Below, piece by piece: positions 8,368-17,899 of a stretch of DNA of 64,000 nucleotides (positions within the stretch are counted from its first letter, which is position 1; each line of letters opens with the position of its first letter). Source of the stretch: Paracoccus nototheniae (GTDB taxonomy: Bacteria; Pseudomonadota; Alphaproteobacteria; Rhodobacterales; Rhodobacteraceae); contig NZ_RQRT01000016.1 in the NCBI RefSeq assembly GCF_004335005.1, forward strand, positions 1 through 64,000, given 5' to 3'. Below the pieces are notes generated by a model. It saw only the letters and a list, made by a program, of their open reading frames with translations. It was not told the DNA's origin and searched no databases. Both the position numbers and the translations under genes were made by a program.

Positions 8368-8967
8368 TTACCAAAGTCCTTCGAACCGCGTTGCTGCCGT
8401 TCTCGTATAGCGTGCCGTATGCCGGGGATCGCGATGGCCGAGATAATCCTGGATCAGGCGCAGGTCGCGCCCGGCATGGGCCAAGGCATGTCCGCAGGAA
8501 TGTCGCAGCATGTGCGGATGGACAGCGTCGAGCCCCGCCCGCGCCGCAATGACCGTCACGAGATAGTTGATGGCCTGCCGCGTCATCGGCTGACCGCGCT
8601 CGGACAGGAACAGCCAGGACAGGCCATCCTGCCGTCCGACCAGAAGGCGCCGGATCGCGCGCAGCTCATCGCCTGCCAGGGGGTGGCTGGTGGAGAGACC
8701 ACGCTTCAACCGATGAACCCAAAGATGTCCTGCTTTCAGATCAAGATCACTGCGGCGCAGCGCAATCAATTCGCTCACCCGCAGGCCATGCCGATACATG
8801 AGGAGCAGCATGGCATGATCGCGCGGGCCGTGCCGCCCGGACCGGGCCGCGACCAGCAGCCGCCTCATCTCATCCGGCGTCAGGTAATCGCGCGGGCGCT
8901 GATGGGCATCGACGGGCGCGATCCCGTCACTCTTGACAAAACGCCGGTTGGCGCGCGGCTCAGACAT
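8368..8967 (-). CDS. Tyrosine recombinase (short, catalytic-domain type), copy A
   Basis: 199 residues from the ATG at 8967, preceded by GGGGGAGGA. It consists almost only of the catalytic domain. The residues are R63 (GLRVSEL), K88 (HRLKRG), H152 and R155 (HPHMLRHSCG), H178 (YLGHRD) and nucleophile Y187 (ARYTRT). The full set is present, so it should be active. It resembles FimB/FimE- and XerD-like inversion or excision recombinases; the N-terminal core-binding domain of phage integrases is absent. It is 77 bases downstream of the small partner gene. A near twin is at 23895-24494. Confidence 0.9.
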   Translation of the reverse strand: MSEPRANRRFVKSDGIAPVDAHQRPRDYLTPDEMRRLLVAARSGRHGPRDHAMLLLMYRHGLRVSELIALRRSDLDLKAGHLWVHRLKRGLSTSHPLAGDELRAIRRLLVGRQDGLSWLFLSERGQPMTRQAINYLVTVIAARAGLDAVHPHMLRHSCGHALAHAGRDLRLIQDYLGHRDPRHTARYTRTAATRFEGLW

Positions 8968-9044
8968 GCGGTCCTCCCCCTGCCACTGCTGGCTCCGTCA
9001 TCCTCAACTCTTGACGAAACGCTCATTGTGTAAAGAGTCCCGCG

Positions 9045-9239
9045 TCACGACTTCCGACGTGCCTCCTCTAAGGCAAGCCGGTCCTTCAGCGCTTGGAGGA
9101 TCAGACCCTCGATCTCGCGGACCCGCAGTCCGTGATCCTGAGCGAGGCGATCCACGTGCCAACGAATCTCGGGATCCTTCGGCCCGTACAAACCCCAGTC
9201 ATCCAGTTCGTGACTGTCAGGATGATGTCGTGCTGTCAT
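9045..9239 (-). CDS. Small conserved protein upstream of the recombinase
   Basis: 64 residues, start at the ATG at 9239 (MTARHHPDSHELDDW). The same sequence, with changes, forms the C-terminal ~60 residues of the DUF429 protein at 24572-25609 (HPDSHELDDW..YGPKD.EI ... ILQALK.RL.LEEARRKS). It is acidic and helical, with heptad-like leucines in the second half. I do not recognise a function. Its conservation as a separate gene in one module and as a fusion in the other, each directly before a recombinase, suggests an accessory factor. Confidence 0.65.
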   Translation of the reverse strand: MTARHHPDSHELDDWGLYGPKDPEIRWHVDRLAQDHGLRVREIEGLILQALKDRLALEEARRKS

Positions 9240-9279
9240 CTGGGCTCTCCTCGATCCTGCATGGGATGGCGCCACGACG

Positions 9280-9894
9280 CTACGGCTGTCGAAGCTGCTG
9301 GCTGCGCGCGAAGGCCTCAAGCGCAATTTTCCGCCTTGCGGCGATGACACGGACGCGCGCCGCGACCTCCGCCTTGCCGAAATCAGTCGGGTGAAACGGA
9401 CCCCCGTACCAGCGTACCATCTCTTTGTGTTGCGGGTGGCGGCGGTTCGCGATCGCTTTGGTAAACTCCATAAAACCTGATGGCCCGCCGACATCTTCGG
9501 GTGGGGCGGTGCGTTCACCGGCTACAAATCGAGGATAATCGGTGGCAGGGTCGGCATCTTCGACATGTTCAACGACAATGCGGTGCTGCCAGTTGTCGCC
9601 GAAATCATAGGTGTAAAGAAGCTCGATGATACTGCGCTCGATGAGCTTACCGAGCTGCATGCCCTTGGCCTGATAAGTCTTGCGACCCCAAGCCGCATCT
9701 TCTGGATCAGGTTCGCCATAGGCCCGTTCGCCGATCGTGAACTCATACAGATGGTAACCCTCCCACGGCATGACAGCCTGGATCAGCTCGTGCAGCGACC
9801 GCAGATTGGTTTTCAGGCTGACTTCGACGCTCCGCCAGATGCACGGTTCGATGTGTAACAGCTCAAAGCGAAGGCGCGCGATCTTTTCGGTCAT
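9280..9894 (-). CDS. PRiA4b ORF-3-like protein
   Basis: 204 residues from the ATG at 9894. The sequence fits the plasmid pRiA4b ORF-3 family: RLRFELLHIEPCIWR near the start, LHELIQAVMPWEGYHLYEF at about 35-53, LLYTYDFGDNWQHRI.VE near 92-108, and a C-terminal ..YP.FVAGER.APPEDVGG followed by F.....HPQHKEMVRWYGG. The family is common in mobile regions; its molecular role is not established. It is followed by the small partner and the recombinase in the same direction with short gaps, so the three may form one transcript. Confidence 0.88.
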   Translation of the reverse strand: MTEKIARLRFELLHIEPCIWRSVEVSLKTNLRSLHELIQAVMPWEGYHLYEFTIGERAYGEPDPEDAAWGRKTYQAKGMQLGKLIERSIIELLYTYDFGDNWQHRIVVEHVEDADPATDYPRFVAGERTAPPEDVGGPSGFMEFTKAIANRRHPQHKEMVRWYGGPFHPTDFGKAEVAARVRVIAARRKIALEAFARSQQLRQP

Positions 9895-10273
9895 TCTGGG
9901 CCTGATCAGTTAGTTTGACTGCAAAGTAAGTGGCGTCGTCCGCAACGGCAATCTTGACCTCCTAACAGTCCAATGCGCCGGGCGGAGGCTGCTGTGAGGG
10001 CAGTGGGTTCGCAGGCAATAGGACAGGGTTGATCGTCACGGCGCGCCATACAGCATGCCATGCTCAGGACGCTGATCAATGGTTGTCAAGGCGCACAAGT
10101 TGCAGCCGGGGCGCCGTTCGAGAAGGTCGGCTCTGAGCCCTGAGCCGCCGAGGCTCGTTCTGCCACAAGCAGATCGCGCAACAAGCATTGGCTTTTGAGC
10201 ATTTGCAAAGAAATGGTCTAGATGCGAAACAGTTCTCGGCACGGACGATGGGGGGAGGCGCAGTAGTATTCAG
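9895..10273. other. Non-coding stretch before the ABC-3C genes
   Basis: About 380 bases with no gene I can support. It should contain divergent promoters for the PRiA4_ORF3 gene and the ABC-3C operon. A purine-rich GGGGGGAGG lies at about 10250-10258, 15 bases before the first ABC-3C start codon, rather far for a ribosome site. Confidence 0.4.
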
Positions 10274-11428
10274 ATGAGCAAGTATCCCTCCACGCCCAAC
10301 GACGGTGCGTTGGCGACTGTCCAGCACATCGCCCCTCTCGACGCTCCGACAAGTTGGCCGGGCGCCAACGCGCGCCTTCTCGGCTTAGGTCAAGGCCTGC
10401 CGGTCAATCCCCTCGACCGGCTGCGCCTCTTCAGTGCTGACGAGTTCGAACGCTTCATCCTTGAATGGGCCGAAGGCTACCTGAAGCAGGTAGTGCCCTG
10501 CGTTGACAATGTGCAGCAGCGTGGCGGAGCTGGAGACAAGGGCCGTGATATTGTTGTGTGGTTTGGTGCTCCGGGGGCACCAGAGCGTCACTGGAAGCTG
10601 TACCAAGCGAAGCGCTACGCATCCCCGATTGGCCCCAGCATCGCGGCCGCGGAGATCGCTAAGGTTCTGTTCTACGCATATAACGGCGACTACTCCCTCC
10701 CTTCGGAATACTGGTTTGTCACCTGGAAAGGTGTCACCGGCGACCTGCAAGATCTGATCGACGAGCCAGCCAAGCTGAAGGCTCACCTCATTAAGAACTG
10801 GGACGAGCAATGCGCGAAGAAAATCACGTTGAAGAAGACGATCGCGCTGTACGGAGCGTTCCGTGACTTTGTGGAGCAGCTGGACTACTCGTTCGTGCGA
10901 GTTAAGCAGCCACTGGAATTGATCGCCGAGCACGGGCTGACACGCTATCACCCTCTTGTCTTCGGGGCCCCGTTGATCGAGCGACCCAAACCTGCTGAGC
11001 CGCCATCGCAGGTGGCGGAGAAGGAACGCCCTTACGTACGACGTCTTTTTGAAGTTATCTCTGAGATGACCGGAGAAGTTATTGACGGCGAGGCTGATTT
11101 TGCAAGCACGCTAGCGCCACGCCGTCTCTTCGAGCGTTCACGTTTGTCGTTCTACAGCGCCGAAGGTCTCAAGGAGCTCGCCCGCGATAATATGGACCGG
11201 GTGGAGTTCTTCGAGGACCTGCTAACTGAGTTTCAGGACGGCCTCTACCATCACTACACCGGTGCTGCCGCAAGCGGCTACGTCCGTCTAACTGACACAA
11301 TCAAGGCTGCGCAGGCTCAGCAAATCACGGGTCATGTGCTTGAGCCTCATATGACGGCGCGTGACCGAGAAGGCGTGTGCCACCACTTGGCGAACGAGCG
11401 CGACGTGTCCTGGTGTGACGATGGCTGA
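10274..11428 (+). CDS. ABC-three-component system protein with nuclease N-domain and ABC-3C C-terminal domain
   Basis: 384 residues. Residues ~40-125 form a restriction-endonuclease-like unit: F.RFILEWAEGYLK, then VQQRGGAGDKGRDIVVW with the metal-binding Asp, then KLYQAKRY (Q.K catalytic strand). Residues ~250-384 match the C-terminal effector-linking domain described for ABC-3C systems (RPYVRRLFEVIS ... LARDN....FEDLLTEFQDGLYHHY). In these systems this component is thought to be the effector, released or positioned by the ATPase on detecting invasive DNA. The stop overlaps the next start by eight bases, so the three genes form one operon. Confidence 0.8.
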   Translation: MSKYPSTPNDGALATVQHIAPLDAPTSWPGANARLLGLGQGLPVNPLDRLRLFSADEFERFILEWAEGYLKQVVPCVDNVQQRGGAGDKGRDIVVWFGAPGAPERHWKLYQAKRYASPIGPSIAAAEIAKVLFYAYNGDYSLPSEYWFVTWKGVTGDLQDLIDEPAKLKAHLIKNWDEQCAKKITLKKTIALYGAFRDFVEQLDYSFVRVKQPLELIAEHGLTRYHPLVFGAPLIERPKPAEPPSQVAEKERPYVRRLFEVISEMTGEVIDGEADFASTLAPRRLFERSRLSFYSAEGLKELARDNMDRVEFFEDLLTEFQDGLYHHYTGAAASGYVRLTDTIKAAQAQQITGHVLEPHMTARDREGVCHHLANERDVSWCDDG

Positions 11429-11939
11429 GCGTGCATCACGCCCACTGCGCAACGAGCTGCCGCGTCCGTTCAACACGCCGTTGGAATGCGGCCTTCGACT
11501 TCTGTTTATCCTTTCGGTGTGCCGGCCCTCGCCATGCGACCTACAAAGACTGATCAGCTACGACTATTTGCTAGTTCATTCCGGCGACGTGGAAGGCGGA
11601 CCAGCAAGCTTGCACCCGGCGGTGCCTGAACGGGGGTCGGAGTGGATTGTCAAGCGCGACCTTGTCCAAACGGGCATGGATTTGATGTACGCTCGTGAAC
11701 TTGTGACGAAGAAGCTCACGAGCGATGGCATCGCTTACGTAGGCTCTGAGATGACCACCGCATTCATCGGTCTTCTGAAGACTCCCTATGCGGCCGCGAT
11801 TCAGAAGAGGGCTCGGTGGATCGTTGACACCTTCGGGGCGCGGTCGGACGATGACTTGCAGGCTTTCATGGCGGAGCGGGTTGGGACGTGGGGCGCGGAG
11901 TTTGAGACTCTCGCGGCCCTCGGTGATCTGGAATTCTAA
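11421..11939 (+). CDS. ABC-three-component system middle component
   Basis: 172 residues from the ATG at 11421 (MAERASRPLRNELP), chosen over the upstream in-frame ATG because that part only shadows the previous gene. It shows the pattern of middle components: PFNTPLECGLRLLFILSVCRP, LISYDYLLVHSGDVEGGPASLHPAVPER, then LMYARELVTKKLTSDGIAYVG and TTAFIGLLKTPYA. The fold resembles winged-helix adaptor proteins linking effector and ATPase. It ends with TAATG shared with the next start. Confidence 0.8.
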   Translation: MAERASRPLRNELPRPFNTPLECGLRLLFILSVCRPSPCDLQRLISYDYLLVHSGDVEGGPASLHPAVPERGSEWIVKRDLVQTGMDLMYARELVTKKLTSDGIAYVGSEMTTAFIGLLKTPYAAAIQKRARWIVDTFGARSDDDLQAFMAERVGTWGAEFETLAALGDLEF

Positions 11940-13888
11940 TGGCGTATCTCGCAGAAATTCGACTTACAGGCGCCGGCATCGAAGACGCGCTCATCCGCTT
12001 TTTGCCCGGCCCCAACGTGGTGACAGGGGACTCGGACACCGGGAAAAGCTACCTGCTGCGCTTGGTCGACTACGTGCTCGGGGCAGACGAACTTACGAAG
12101 GTGATCAACGAAGCAGCCGATTATGAACTGGCATGGGTTGAGTTTCGCGAAGGTGACAACATTTTAACCCTTGAACGTCACCTCAGTGGCGGTGATGTCC
12201 ACGCTCATTCTACGTCCATCGCCAATCTTGTTCATACCGAGGAGGGGGCTGAGAGCGCGATGGAAGCAGCGGAAGAAGGCCACCTGGTGCCTCCCGCTTC
12301 AAGCGATCCCGAGGTGCTGGTTGCTCGACGCAGAGGGCAGCAGAAAGCCCCAGATGTGACTTCCCGCGTGCTTCCATTTTTCGGAATGGGCGGTGATGTC
12401 CAGCTGAGAAAGAACAACGACGGAAGCACTCAACGGCTTTCGATTCGGACGCTCATTCCAGCCTTCCTGGTGAACGAGGACGCCATCATCGCAGAAGGCT
12501 CTCCAATCATCTCCATTGGCTACGACACGACCCCGGCGAAGCGGATGTTCTCCTATCTTCTGACGGGCAAAGATGACGCAGGGATAATTGCGCACGAGCG
12601 CGCGGAACTGACCAAAGCGAAAATTAAAGCCAAGATTGGCTTAGTCGATGAGCTGCTCGCACCCATAGAGGAGCGGCTGTACTCCCACGACGAGGCCGAC
12701 GAAGCGGCGAGCGTCAAACGCCTCACCGCGACAATCAACGATTTGTCGAATACCTTAGAAATGAACGCTCAGGAACGAGCGGCCCTGCGCGACGAGCGTG
12801 CCGAACGAAACGAACAGCGTGTCCGGGCCGATACACAACTTCTTGCAATCCATGGCATGCTGGTTCGCTACCATCTACTCGACGAGCGCTATACGTCCGA
12901 CCTGCAGCGCCTCGACTTTCTGTCGGAGGGGGTGCACTATTTTGGCCACCTCCAAGATACCTCATGCCCCCTTTGCGGACAAAGGTTGGGCAGCGAACCC
13001 CATAGGCACCAAGATACGGATGGCGAAGTAGCGGACGCAGCCAAAGTCCGAGAGGCCACCGTCGCCGAGGCAGGTAAAATCCGGGGCCTGCAACACGACC
13101 TTGGAGCGGCGATCGCCGATCTTGAGGCTCGCCAAAACGCGGCTCGCACAAGCCGCGCGGAAGCGGCAACTCGGCTTGACGAGATCGATACACGTTTGGA
13201 TCAGGTTCTAGCCCCAGGGCGGCAGCGCACGCAGGCGACTTTAAACGATCTCGTTCGCCGCCGTCTTCACCTGCAGGCGTTAGAGGATGACAGGGGGCAA
13301 TACGCGCGGCTCGTAACGATGCGGCAGGAGTTGGAGGGGCAGCTTCCCCGGTCTAAATCTACGCAGACTTGGGCTCCGCTCGATCCCGCGGCGCTCACTC
13401 GGTTCTGTCGTGAAGTGGAAGCGGTACTAAAAGCATGGTCCTGGGCCGATGATGTTCGGGTAGAGTTCGAAGAAGATCGGGACCGCTACGACATCAAGGT
13501 TAATGGCAAGCCACGGCGGTCACATGGTAAGGGACTGCGCGCAGTGTTGCATGCAGCATTCTCTGTGGCACTACTATGCTACTGCCGCGATAGGCGCACT
13601 CCGCATCCGGGCTTCCTAGTCCTCGACTCTCCCCTAACCACAGTGAAGCAGCGCCTCGGCACCCCAAGAGAAACCCCCGCGGGGGAGGACGAGATTGATG
13701 GTCGGATCGAGCCGATGTTCTGGAACGCACTTTCCAGTTTGGACCCTGGCCTGCAGATTATCGTTTTGGAGAACAAAGAACCCGCCGAAAACCTTCACGA
13801 TGTGCTGAACCTGCAGCTCTTCGCAGGTGCAGATGCCGAAGCGTTCGAGCGAGCCGGATTTATTCCGGGTGTGGTAGCATCAACGTAG
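11939..13888 (+). CDS. ABC-three-component system ATPase (DUF3732, RecN/SMC-like)
   Basis: 649 residues. The N-terminal ATPase half has Walker A GDSDTGKSYLL at 30-40. A long central coiled coil (about 220-480) carries CPLCG near residue 343, a single zinc-hook-like motif as in Rad50 and SMC relatives. The C-terminal half has the signature stretch HGKGLRAVLHAAFSVALL and Walker B FLVLDSPL near 558-565. ABC-3C ATPases are proposed to sense DNA or nucleoprotein and gate the effector. Intact length and all three partners in order argue for a working defence module. Confidence 0.85.
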   Translation: MAYLAEIRLTGAGIEDALIRFLPGPNVVTGDSDTGKSYLLRLVDYVLGADELTKVINEAADYELAWVEFREGDNILTLERHLSGGDVHAHSTSIANLVHTEEGAESAMEAAEEGHLVPPASSDPEVLVARRRGQQKAPDVTSRVLPFFGMGGDVQLRKNNDGSTQRLSIRTLIPAFLVNEDAIIAEGSPIISIGYDTTPAKRMFSYLLTGKDDAGIIAHERAELTKAKIKAKIGLVDELLAPIEERLYSHDEADEAASVKRLTATINDLSNTLEMNAQERAALRDERAERNEQRVRADTQLLAIHGMLVRYHLLDERYTSDLQRLDFLSEGVHYFGHLQDTSCPLCGQRLGSEPHRHQDTDGEVADAAKVREATVAEAGKIRGLQHDLGAAIADLEARQNAARTSRAEAATRLDEIDTRLDQVLAPGRQRTQATLNDLVRRRLHLQALEDDRGQYARLVTMRQELEGQLPRSKSTQTWAPLDPAALTRFCREVEAVLKAWSWADDVRVEFEEDRDRYDIKVNGKPRRSHGKGLRAVLHAAFSVALLCYCRDRRTPHPGFLVLDSPLTTVKQRLGTPRETPAGEDEIDGRIEPMFWNALSSLDPGLQIIVLENKEPAENLHDVLNLQLFAGADAEAFERAGFIPGVVAST

Positions 13889-14287
13889 TGGTAATTGTAG
13901 CCACAAGCGGCCCCTTTGATTGTTGAGCGGCGCTGATGTCAGTTGTCGATCAAAGCGAACGACCGCTTTTCGCCCCTCAATGCGACTTCCGGGCTCGCGA
14001 AGGCGATGAAATTGCACCCGGAGGGAGTGACCGAAAGGTCCGCATAGCTGCCGCTCGCCTGCCGGTCTGATCCGTCTCCTATGCGGGACCAAACGGCCGT
14101 TCGCCGCACCTGCAGCTTTGCGGTTTAGGGCGGTGCGGAAACTGCCTCGATTGGCAAAGAGCGGCCTGTTGGTGCTGCAGCAATCCGCCGCCGTATGACG
14201 TTGAAGCGGCCGTTCATCCGCGGCGCAGAACCGTTGGCGCTAGGATCAACAGGTTGGACGGGGACGCTATTCGTTGTCGACCTGCCG
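13889..14287. other. Non-coding stretch between the ABC-3C operon and the hydrolase cluster
   Basis: About 400 bases, GC-rich, no gene recognised. It has repeated CGGCCGTTC (near 14093 and 14209) and GACC.C.TTT-type fragments. Both flanking gene sets end here (convergent), yet I see no strong hairpin with a T run. Confidence 0.4.
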
Positions 14288-15364
14288 TCAGTTGCTGTTG
14301 ATCCAGTCGATCAGGGCATCCGCAATCTGAAGATTGTTTTCCTCCATCATCAGCAGGTGGCTGTTTCCGGTAAAGCCCGCCTCTGGCAGGTGCATCATTT
14401 TTGCCTGTCCGCCCGCCGCATTGACCTTGGCCACGAACGTGACGCAATCGTCATAGGCGCTTTGCCAAGTGAAGCCCGGGACCGTGCCGGCGGCGTCCAG
14501 ATGGTCCGCGAACACGACAAGCAGGGGCTTGGAGGAAAAAATGCCCATCTGCTCTTCGGTCCAGTCGATCTCGTGGCAGGTGCCCGGTTCGATCAGCATC
14601 ATCTTGTCGACGCCGGCCGGGTTGGCAAGGGCCGCATGCAGTGGGAAAAGGCCGCTTTCCGAATGCCCCATGATCACCGCACCGCCCAGTTGCGCGCCAA
14701 GGTCCGCAAGTGCTCCATAGGTCGGGTTGGGTTGCGAAAGGGTTGCGTTGAAGTCGGCGAGTGATTGCGCCGCAAGCTGATCCAGCGCGTCCACAGGGAA
14801 CTGCGTGTCGCCGAACGGGTCGCCGTTGCGCACGCCGATGCGGAATTGCGCCAGACCATCTTCCTGCGAGATCCGGAAGGCGTTCGGCAGATCCTCGGGC
14901 GGCTGCGCCCCGGTGCGGACGTTGTTGTAGACGGAAATATCCACGCCCGACCGGGGGCGTGAGGCCTGATCGACGATATAGGTCGGAAAGCCCTGACGCA
15001 CAAAATACTCATACCAGCCCATCCGACCATCCGGAGTGGTGTCATAGGTCTTGCCGCTCAGCGTCGCACCATGGGTCATGATCACCGACTGGCCGGTGGC
15101 ATCCTGCGGTTCCATGAACTCGACATACATTTGGTTGACGGTGACATGCCCTGGTTCGGCAGGTGGCGTGGCGATGATGCTGGACAGCTGATCGGGGGTC
15201 TGGGGGATGCTGTCACCGCCGATGATCAGGCTGCCACGGTTCTGCAGGATCAGCGGGGCTTCGGGCGTGGCCAGATCGCCGAGCTGCTGCGCGAAGGCGG
15301 GAGATGTCCCCGCAGCGCTCAGCAGCAGGGCAGCTCTGATCATGCGTCTGATATTCGGTGACAT
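14288..15364 (-). CDS. Secreted alpha/beta hydrolase
   Basis: 358 residues from the ATG at 15364, with GGAGAGAG upstream. Residues 1-25 are a signal peptide ending in AFA-QQ. The hydrolase fold shows an oxyanion-type MTHGATLSG early and the nucleophile elbow GHSESG at about 240; the likely His is in the final FTGNSHLLMMEENN. Substrate is unknown; it belongs to the esterase group seen with lignin- or toxin-related clusters. It is the last gene of a leftward cluster under the LysR-type regulator at 20447. Periplasmic location is inferred from the signal. Confidence 0.8.
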   Translation of the reverse strand: MSPNIRRMIRAALLLSAAGTSPAFAQQLGDLATPEAPLILQNRGSLIIGGDSIPQTPDQLSSIIATPPAEPGHVTVNQMYVEFMEPQDATGQSVIMTHGATLSGKTYDTTPDGRMGWYEYFVRQGFPTYIVDQASRPRSGVDISVYNNVRTGAQPPEDLPNAFRISQEDGLAQFRIGVRNGDPFGDTQFPVDALDQLAAQSLADFNATLSQPNPTYGALADLGAQLGGAVIMGHSESGLFPLHAALANPAGVDKMMLIEPGTCHEIDWTEEQMGIFSSKPLLVVFADHLDAAGTVPGFTWQSAYDDCVTFVAKVNAAGGQAKMMHLPEAGFTGNSHLLMMEENNLQIADALIDWINSN

Positions 15365-15447
15365 TGCTCTCTCCGGGCTCGGGTAAGAATTAGGTCGGCA
15401 CGTGCAATGCCGACGGGCGCGGCGACGAATGTCGCCGCGCGTTCGAA

Positions 15448-16194
15448 TCACATCTGCTGGGCGGTGGGACGGAAGATGATTTCGTTCACGTCCACATCCT
15501 CGGGCTGGCTGATCACAAAGGCGGCCATGCGCGCAAAGCTGTCGGCGGGGATACCGACTTGCCCCACATAGTCGCTGTTCGCGGCCTTCACCGCCGCGTC
15601 CGAGATCTGCTCCAGCAGCTCGGTCCTGACCGCGCCGGGACACAGGATGGTGGAGCGGATGTTGTAGGGCTTCACCTCCTGGCGCAGACCCTCGCAGATG
15701 GCGCGGACCGCGTATTTGGTGCCGGAATAGACCGCCGAGGCCGGAAAGACCAAATGCCCCGCCACCGAGCAGGTGGTGATGAACTGCCCTGATTTCTGCG
15801 CCTTCATCTGCGGCAGGGCGGCGGCGATGCCGTGCAGGACGCCCCTGATGTTGACGTCGATCATCCGGTCCCATTCGTCGGTCTTCAGGCTCTCGATCGG
15901 CGACAGCGGCATGATGCCGGCATTGTTAATCATCACGTCGATGCGTCCGAACCGGGTAACGGCGGCATCGACCAGCGCCTGAACATCCTCCAGCTTGGTG
16001 ACATCCGTGGCCTTGGCGAGCGCCTCGCCGCCAGCCGCCTCGATCTGCGCCACCACGGCGTCCAGCCGGTCGGTGCGGCGCGCGCCCAGAACCACTTTGG
16101 CACCCGCTTGTGCCAAGTGCAGGGCTGCAGCCTCGCCCATGCCGCTGGAGGCGCCGGTGATCACGATCACCTTGCCGTCGATATTGTTGCTCAT
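15448..16194 (-). CDS. Short-chain dehydrogenase/reductase
   Basis: 248 residues from the ATG at 16194, preceded by GGAGACTGAAG. It is a classical SDR: nucleotide-binding TGASSGMG at about 13-20, NNAG at about 88, catalytic Ser in CSVAG near 140, and Y..TK (YSGTKYAV) near 153-160. It prefers NADP(H) if the RRTDR turn after strand two is read as usual. The best general match is to SDRs of the serine 3-dehydrogenase/YdfG type, but the substrate is not deducible. It is the cytoplasmic member of an otherwise exported enzyme cluster. Confidence 0.9.
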   Translation of the reverse strand: MSNNIDGKVIVITGASSGMGEAAALHLAQAGAKVVLGARRTDRLDAVVAQIEAAGGEALAKATDVTKLEDVQALVDAAVTRFGRIDVMINNAGIMPLSPIESLKTDEWDRMIDVNIRGVLHGIAAALPQMKAQKSGQFITTCSVAGHLVFPASAVYSGTKYAVRAICEGLRQEVKPYNIRSTILCPGAVRTELLEQISDAAVKAANSDYVGQVGIPADSFARMAAFVISQPEDVDVNEIIFRPTAQQM

Positions 16195-16267
16195 CTTCAG
16201 TCTCCAAATCATTCTCGGACCGGCCGGAATTATCCAGCCGTCCTGTTGTCGTGCCGGTTGTTCGGGT

Positions 16268-16678
16268 TCAGTCCACGGCCTCGATGCGCACCGTGACGGG
16301 GTCGGCATTGTCAAAGATCGACACGTCGTCCAGCACCTGACCCAGGATCACGATCCCCGGCGCGGGCACCCGCCCGGCAGCGTAGTAGATGACGAAATCG
16401 CCCGAACTCCACAGGCCCAACGTGCCGACAGAAAAATCGCGCTGACGATCGCCCGCCGGCAGGGCCTGCGGCAGGTCGCCGGTCTTCTCCTGACGTAGGT
16501 GGTCGGTCATCGGCAGGTCCAGCGGCAGCATTGCCAGCAGCGCCTGCGCGGTGGGGGTGTCGTTCAACCCGGCCATCACTGAGCCTTCGGGGCTGGTGAT
16601 GCGAATGCTGTTCTGGGCCATGGCGGGTATACTCGCGCAGAGGGTGAGGATCAGGGCAAGCGTGGTGCGGTGCAGCAT
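16268..16678 (-). CDS. Exported cyclophilin-like fold protein
   Basis: 136 residues from the ATG at 16678 behind GAAAGGA. The signal peptide ends at about residue 21 (AMAQ). The rest ([32 protein letters not shown], then [18 protein letters not shown]) fits the small cyclophilin-like family often found beside SDR and MFS genes in proteobacteria. The usual prolyl-isomerase residues cannot be identified with confidence, so enzymatic activity is uncertain. Confidence 0.75.
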   Translation of the reverse strand: MLHRTTLALILTLCASIPAMAQNSIRITSPEGSVMAGLNDTPTAQALLAMLPLDLPMTDHLRQEKTGDLPQALPAGDRQRDFSVGTLGLWSSGDFVIYYAAGRVPAPGIVILGQVLDDVSIFDNADPVTVRIEAVD

Positions 16679-16702
16679 CTGCGGTCCTTTCGGTGGTTGC
16701 CG

Positions 16703-17899
16703 TCAGCAGCCAGCGCCGGGCGGGATCTGATCGTCAGAGACAAGATCCATCCAGGTCGTGCCGACCCCGTTCAGGCTTTCCAGGATCGCAACATGCGCCA
16801 TGCCCTGATCCGACGCCGCACCGTGCCAGTGCCGGACCTCGGGCGGGATTTGGACGATATCGCCCGGCCCGGCCGTCAGGATGTCCTGACCCTCGGATTG
16901 CACCAGCGCGCAGCCTTGGGTGACATACAGCGTCTGGCCAAGCGGATGGCTGTGCCATGCCGTGCGTGCGCCTGGCTCGAACGTGACCAGCGCGCCGCTG
17001 AGACGGGCATCGCCCGGCGCCTCGAATGCGGGGCCGACGGCGACGCTGCCGGTAAACCGTTCGGCGGGACCCTGGGAGGTTTCGCTATCGGCGGGCACGA
17101 CGCTGATCGTGGTCGGCGTCTCTGCGGCATCATCCCCGGCCGGAATGTCGCCACGATCCTCGAAGACCTGCCGCATCGGTGTCAGCGCCGAAAAGCTGCG
17201 CGGCCAGCCAGCGTAATAGGCCAGCTGGTGAGGGATCTCACGGGCTTCCTCGAAGGTGAGTCCGTTATCCATCGCGCGGCTCAGGTGGAAGGGCAGCTGT
17301 TCGGCCTGACCATTGGCAATCAGCGCGGCGACGGTCACCAGCGACCGGTCGCGCGGTGCCAGCCCCGGCCGACGCCACAGATCGGCAAACAGCACCGCAT
17401 CGGTCGCGTCGGCCAGGCCCGGAGAGACCGGGCGGGCCGTCGCATCGACGCTGGCCAGCCGCGCGGCCTCGGCGTCTTCGTCATAGGGCAGCAGCTCCGG
17501 GTCCAGCGTCACATCGGCGGTCAGTCCGCGATCGTCCAGCACAGCCGCGATCCGGTCGATTGCCGGCAGTGCAACCGACCACCCGGCATAGAAGGCCAGA
17601 TGCGTGACGAGTTCCGACAGTTCCTCGGGCGTCACGCCGCTGTCCAGCGCGGTGCTGACAAACGGGTCCAGCTGATGCGTCCGACCCGTCGCGACCAGAG
17701 CCGAGACGGTCAGCAGAGAGCGGTCACGCGGCGACAGGCGATCCTGATCGGCCCAGAGACGGTCGGACAGGACATCCTGGGTGTAGCGCCCAAGCTGGGG
17801 CGCGACCTGTTCGACCGTGGCAGGGATGGTGGAGTCCTGCGCGTGCAAGGGCAGTGCATACAGTGTGGCGAGGGTCAGGGCATGAGGGAGACGGGACAT
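16703..17899 (-). CDS. Exported protein with two carboxymuconolactone-decarboxylase-like domains and a cupin
   Basis: 398 residues from the ATG at 17899 after AAAGGAAAG. A signal peptide covers about 20 residues (PLHAQDS). Two tandem CMD-like units follow: LSPRDRSLLTVSALVATGRTHQL...HLAFYAGW at about 55-110, and LAPRDRSLVTVAALIANGQ...HQLAYYAGW at about 178-235. A C-terminal cupin has TAWHSHPLGQTLYVTQG and GD.VQIPPEVRHWHGA. The CMD units lack the C..C peroxidase pair of AhpD, so simple peroxidase activity is unlikely. This three-part arrangement recurs in LysR-linked clusters like this one. Confidence 0.85.
   Translation of the reverse strand: MSRLPHALTLATLYALPLHAQDSTIPATVEQVAPQLGRYTQDVLSDRLWADQDRLSPRDRSLLTVSALVATGRTHQLDPFVSTALDSGVTPEELSELVTHLAFYAGWSVALPAIDRIAAVLDDRGLTADVTLDPELLPYDEDAEAARLASVDATARPVSPGLADATDAVLFADLWRRPGLAPRDRSLVTVAALIANGQAEQLPFHLSRAMDNGLTFEEAREIPHQLAYYAGWPRSFSALTPMRQVFEDRGDIPAGDDAAETPTTISVVPADSETSQGPAERFTGSVAVGPAFEAPGDARLSGALVTFEPGARTAWHSHPLGQTLYVTQGCALVQSEGQDILTAGPGDIVQIPPEVRHWHGAASDQGMAHVAILESLNGVGTTWMDLVSDDQIPPGAGC

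Larger units (their letters stand above)
8366..9240 (-). repeat. Recombinase module, direct repeat copy A
   Basis: This block is nearly identical to 23893-24770 in the same orientation over the recombinase gene (only scattered base changes) and less so over the small partner frame. Homology begins within the last codons of the recombinase and fades after the partner frame. The two copies are about 15.5 kb apart and could recombine with each other, removing or amplifying everything between. Confidence 0.8.

Noticed and set aside
8362-9033. Plus-strand frame of 223 codons opposite recombinase copy A, repeated opposite copy B (23901-24560)
   Set aside because: Its conservation is explained by the recombinase on the other strand, whose catalytic residues are complete.
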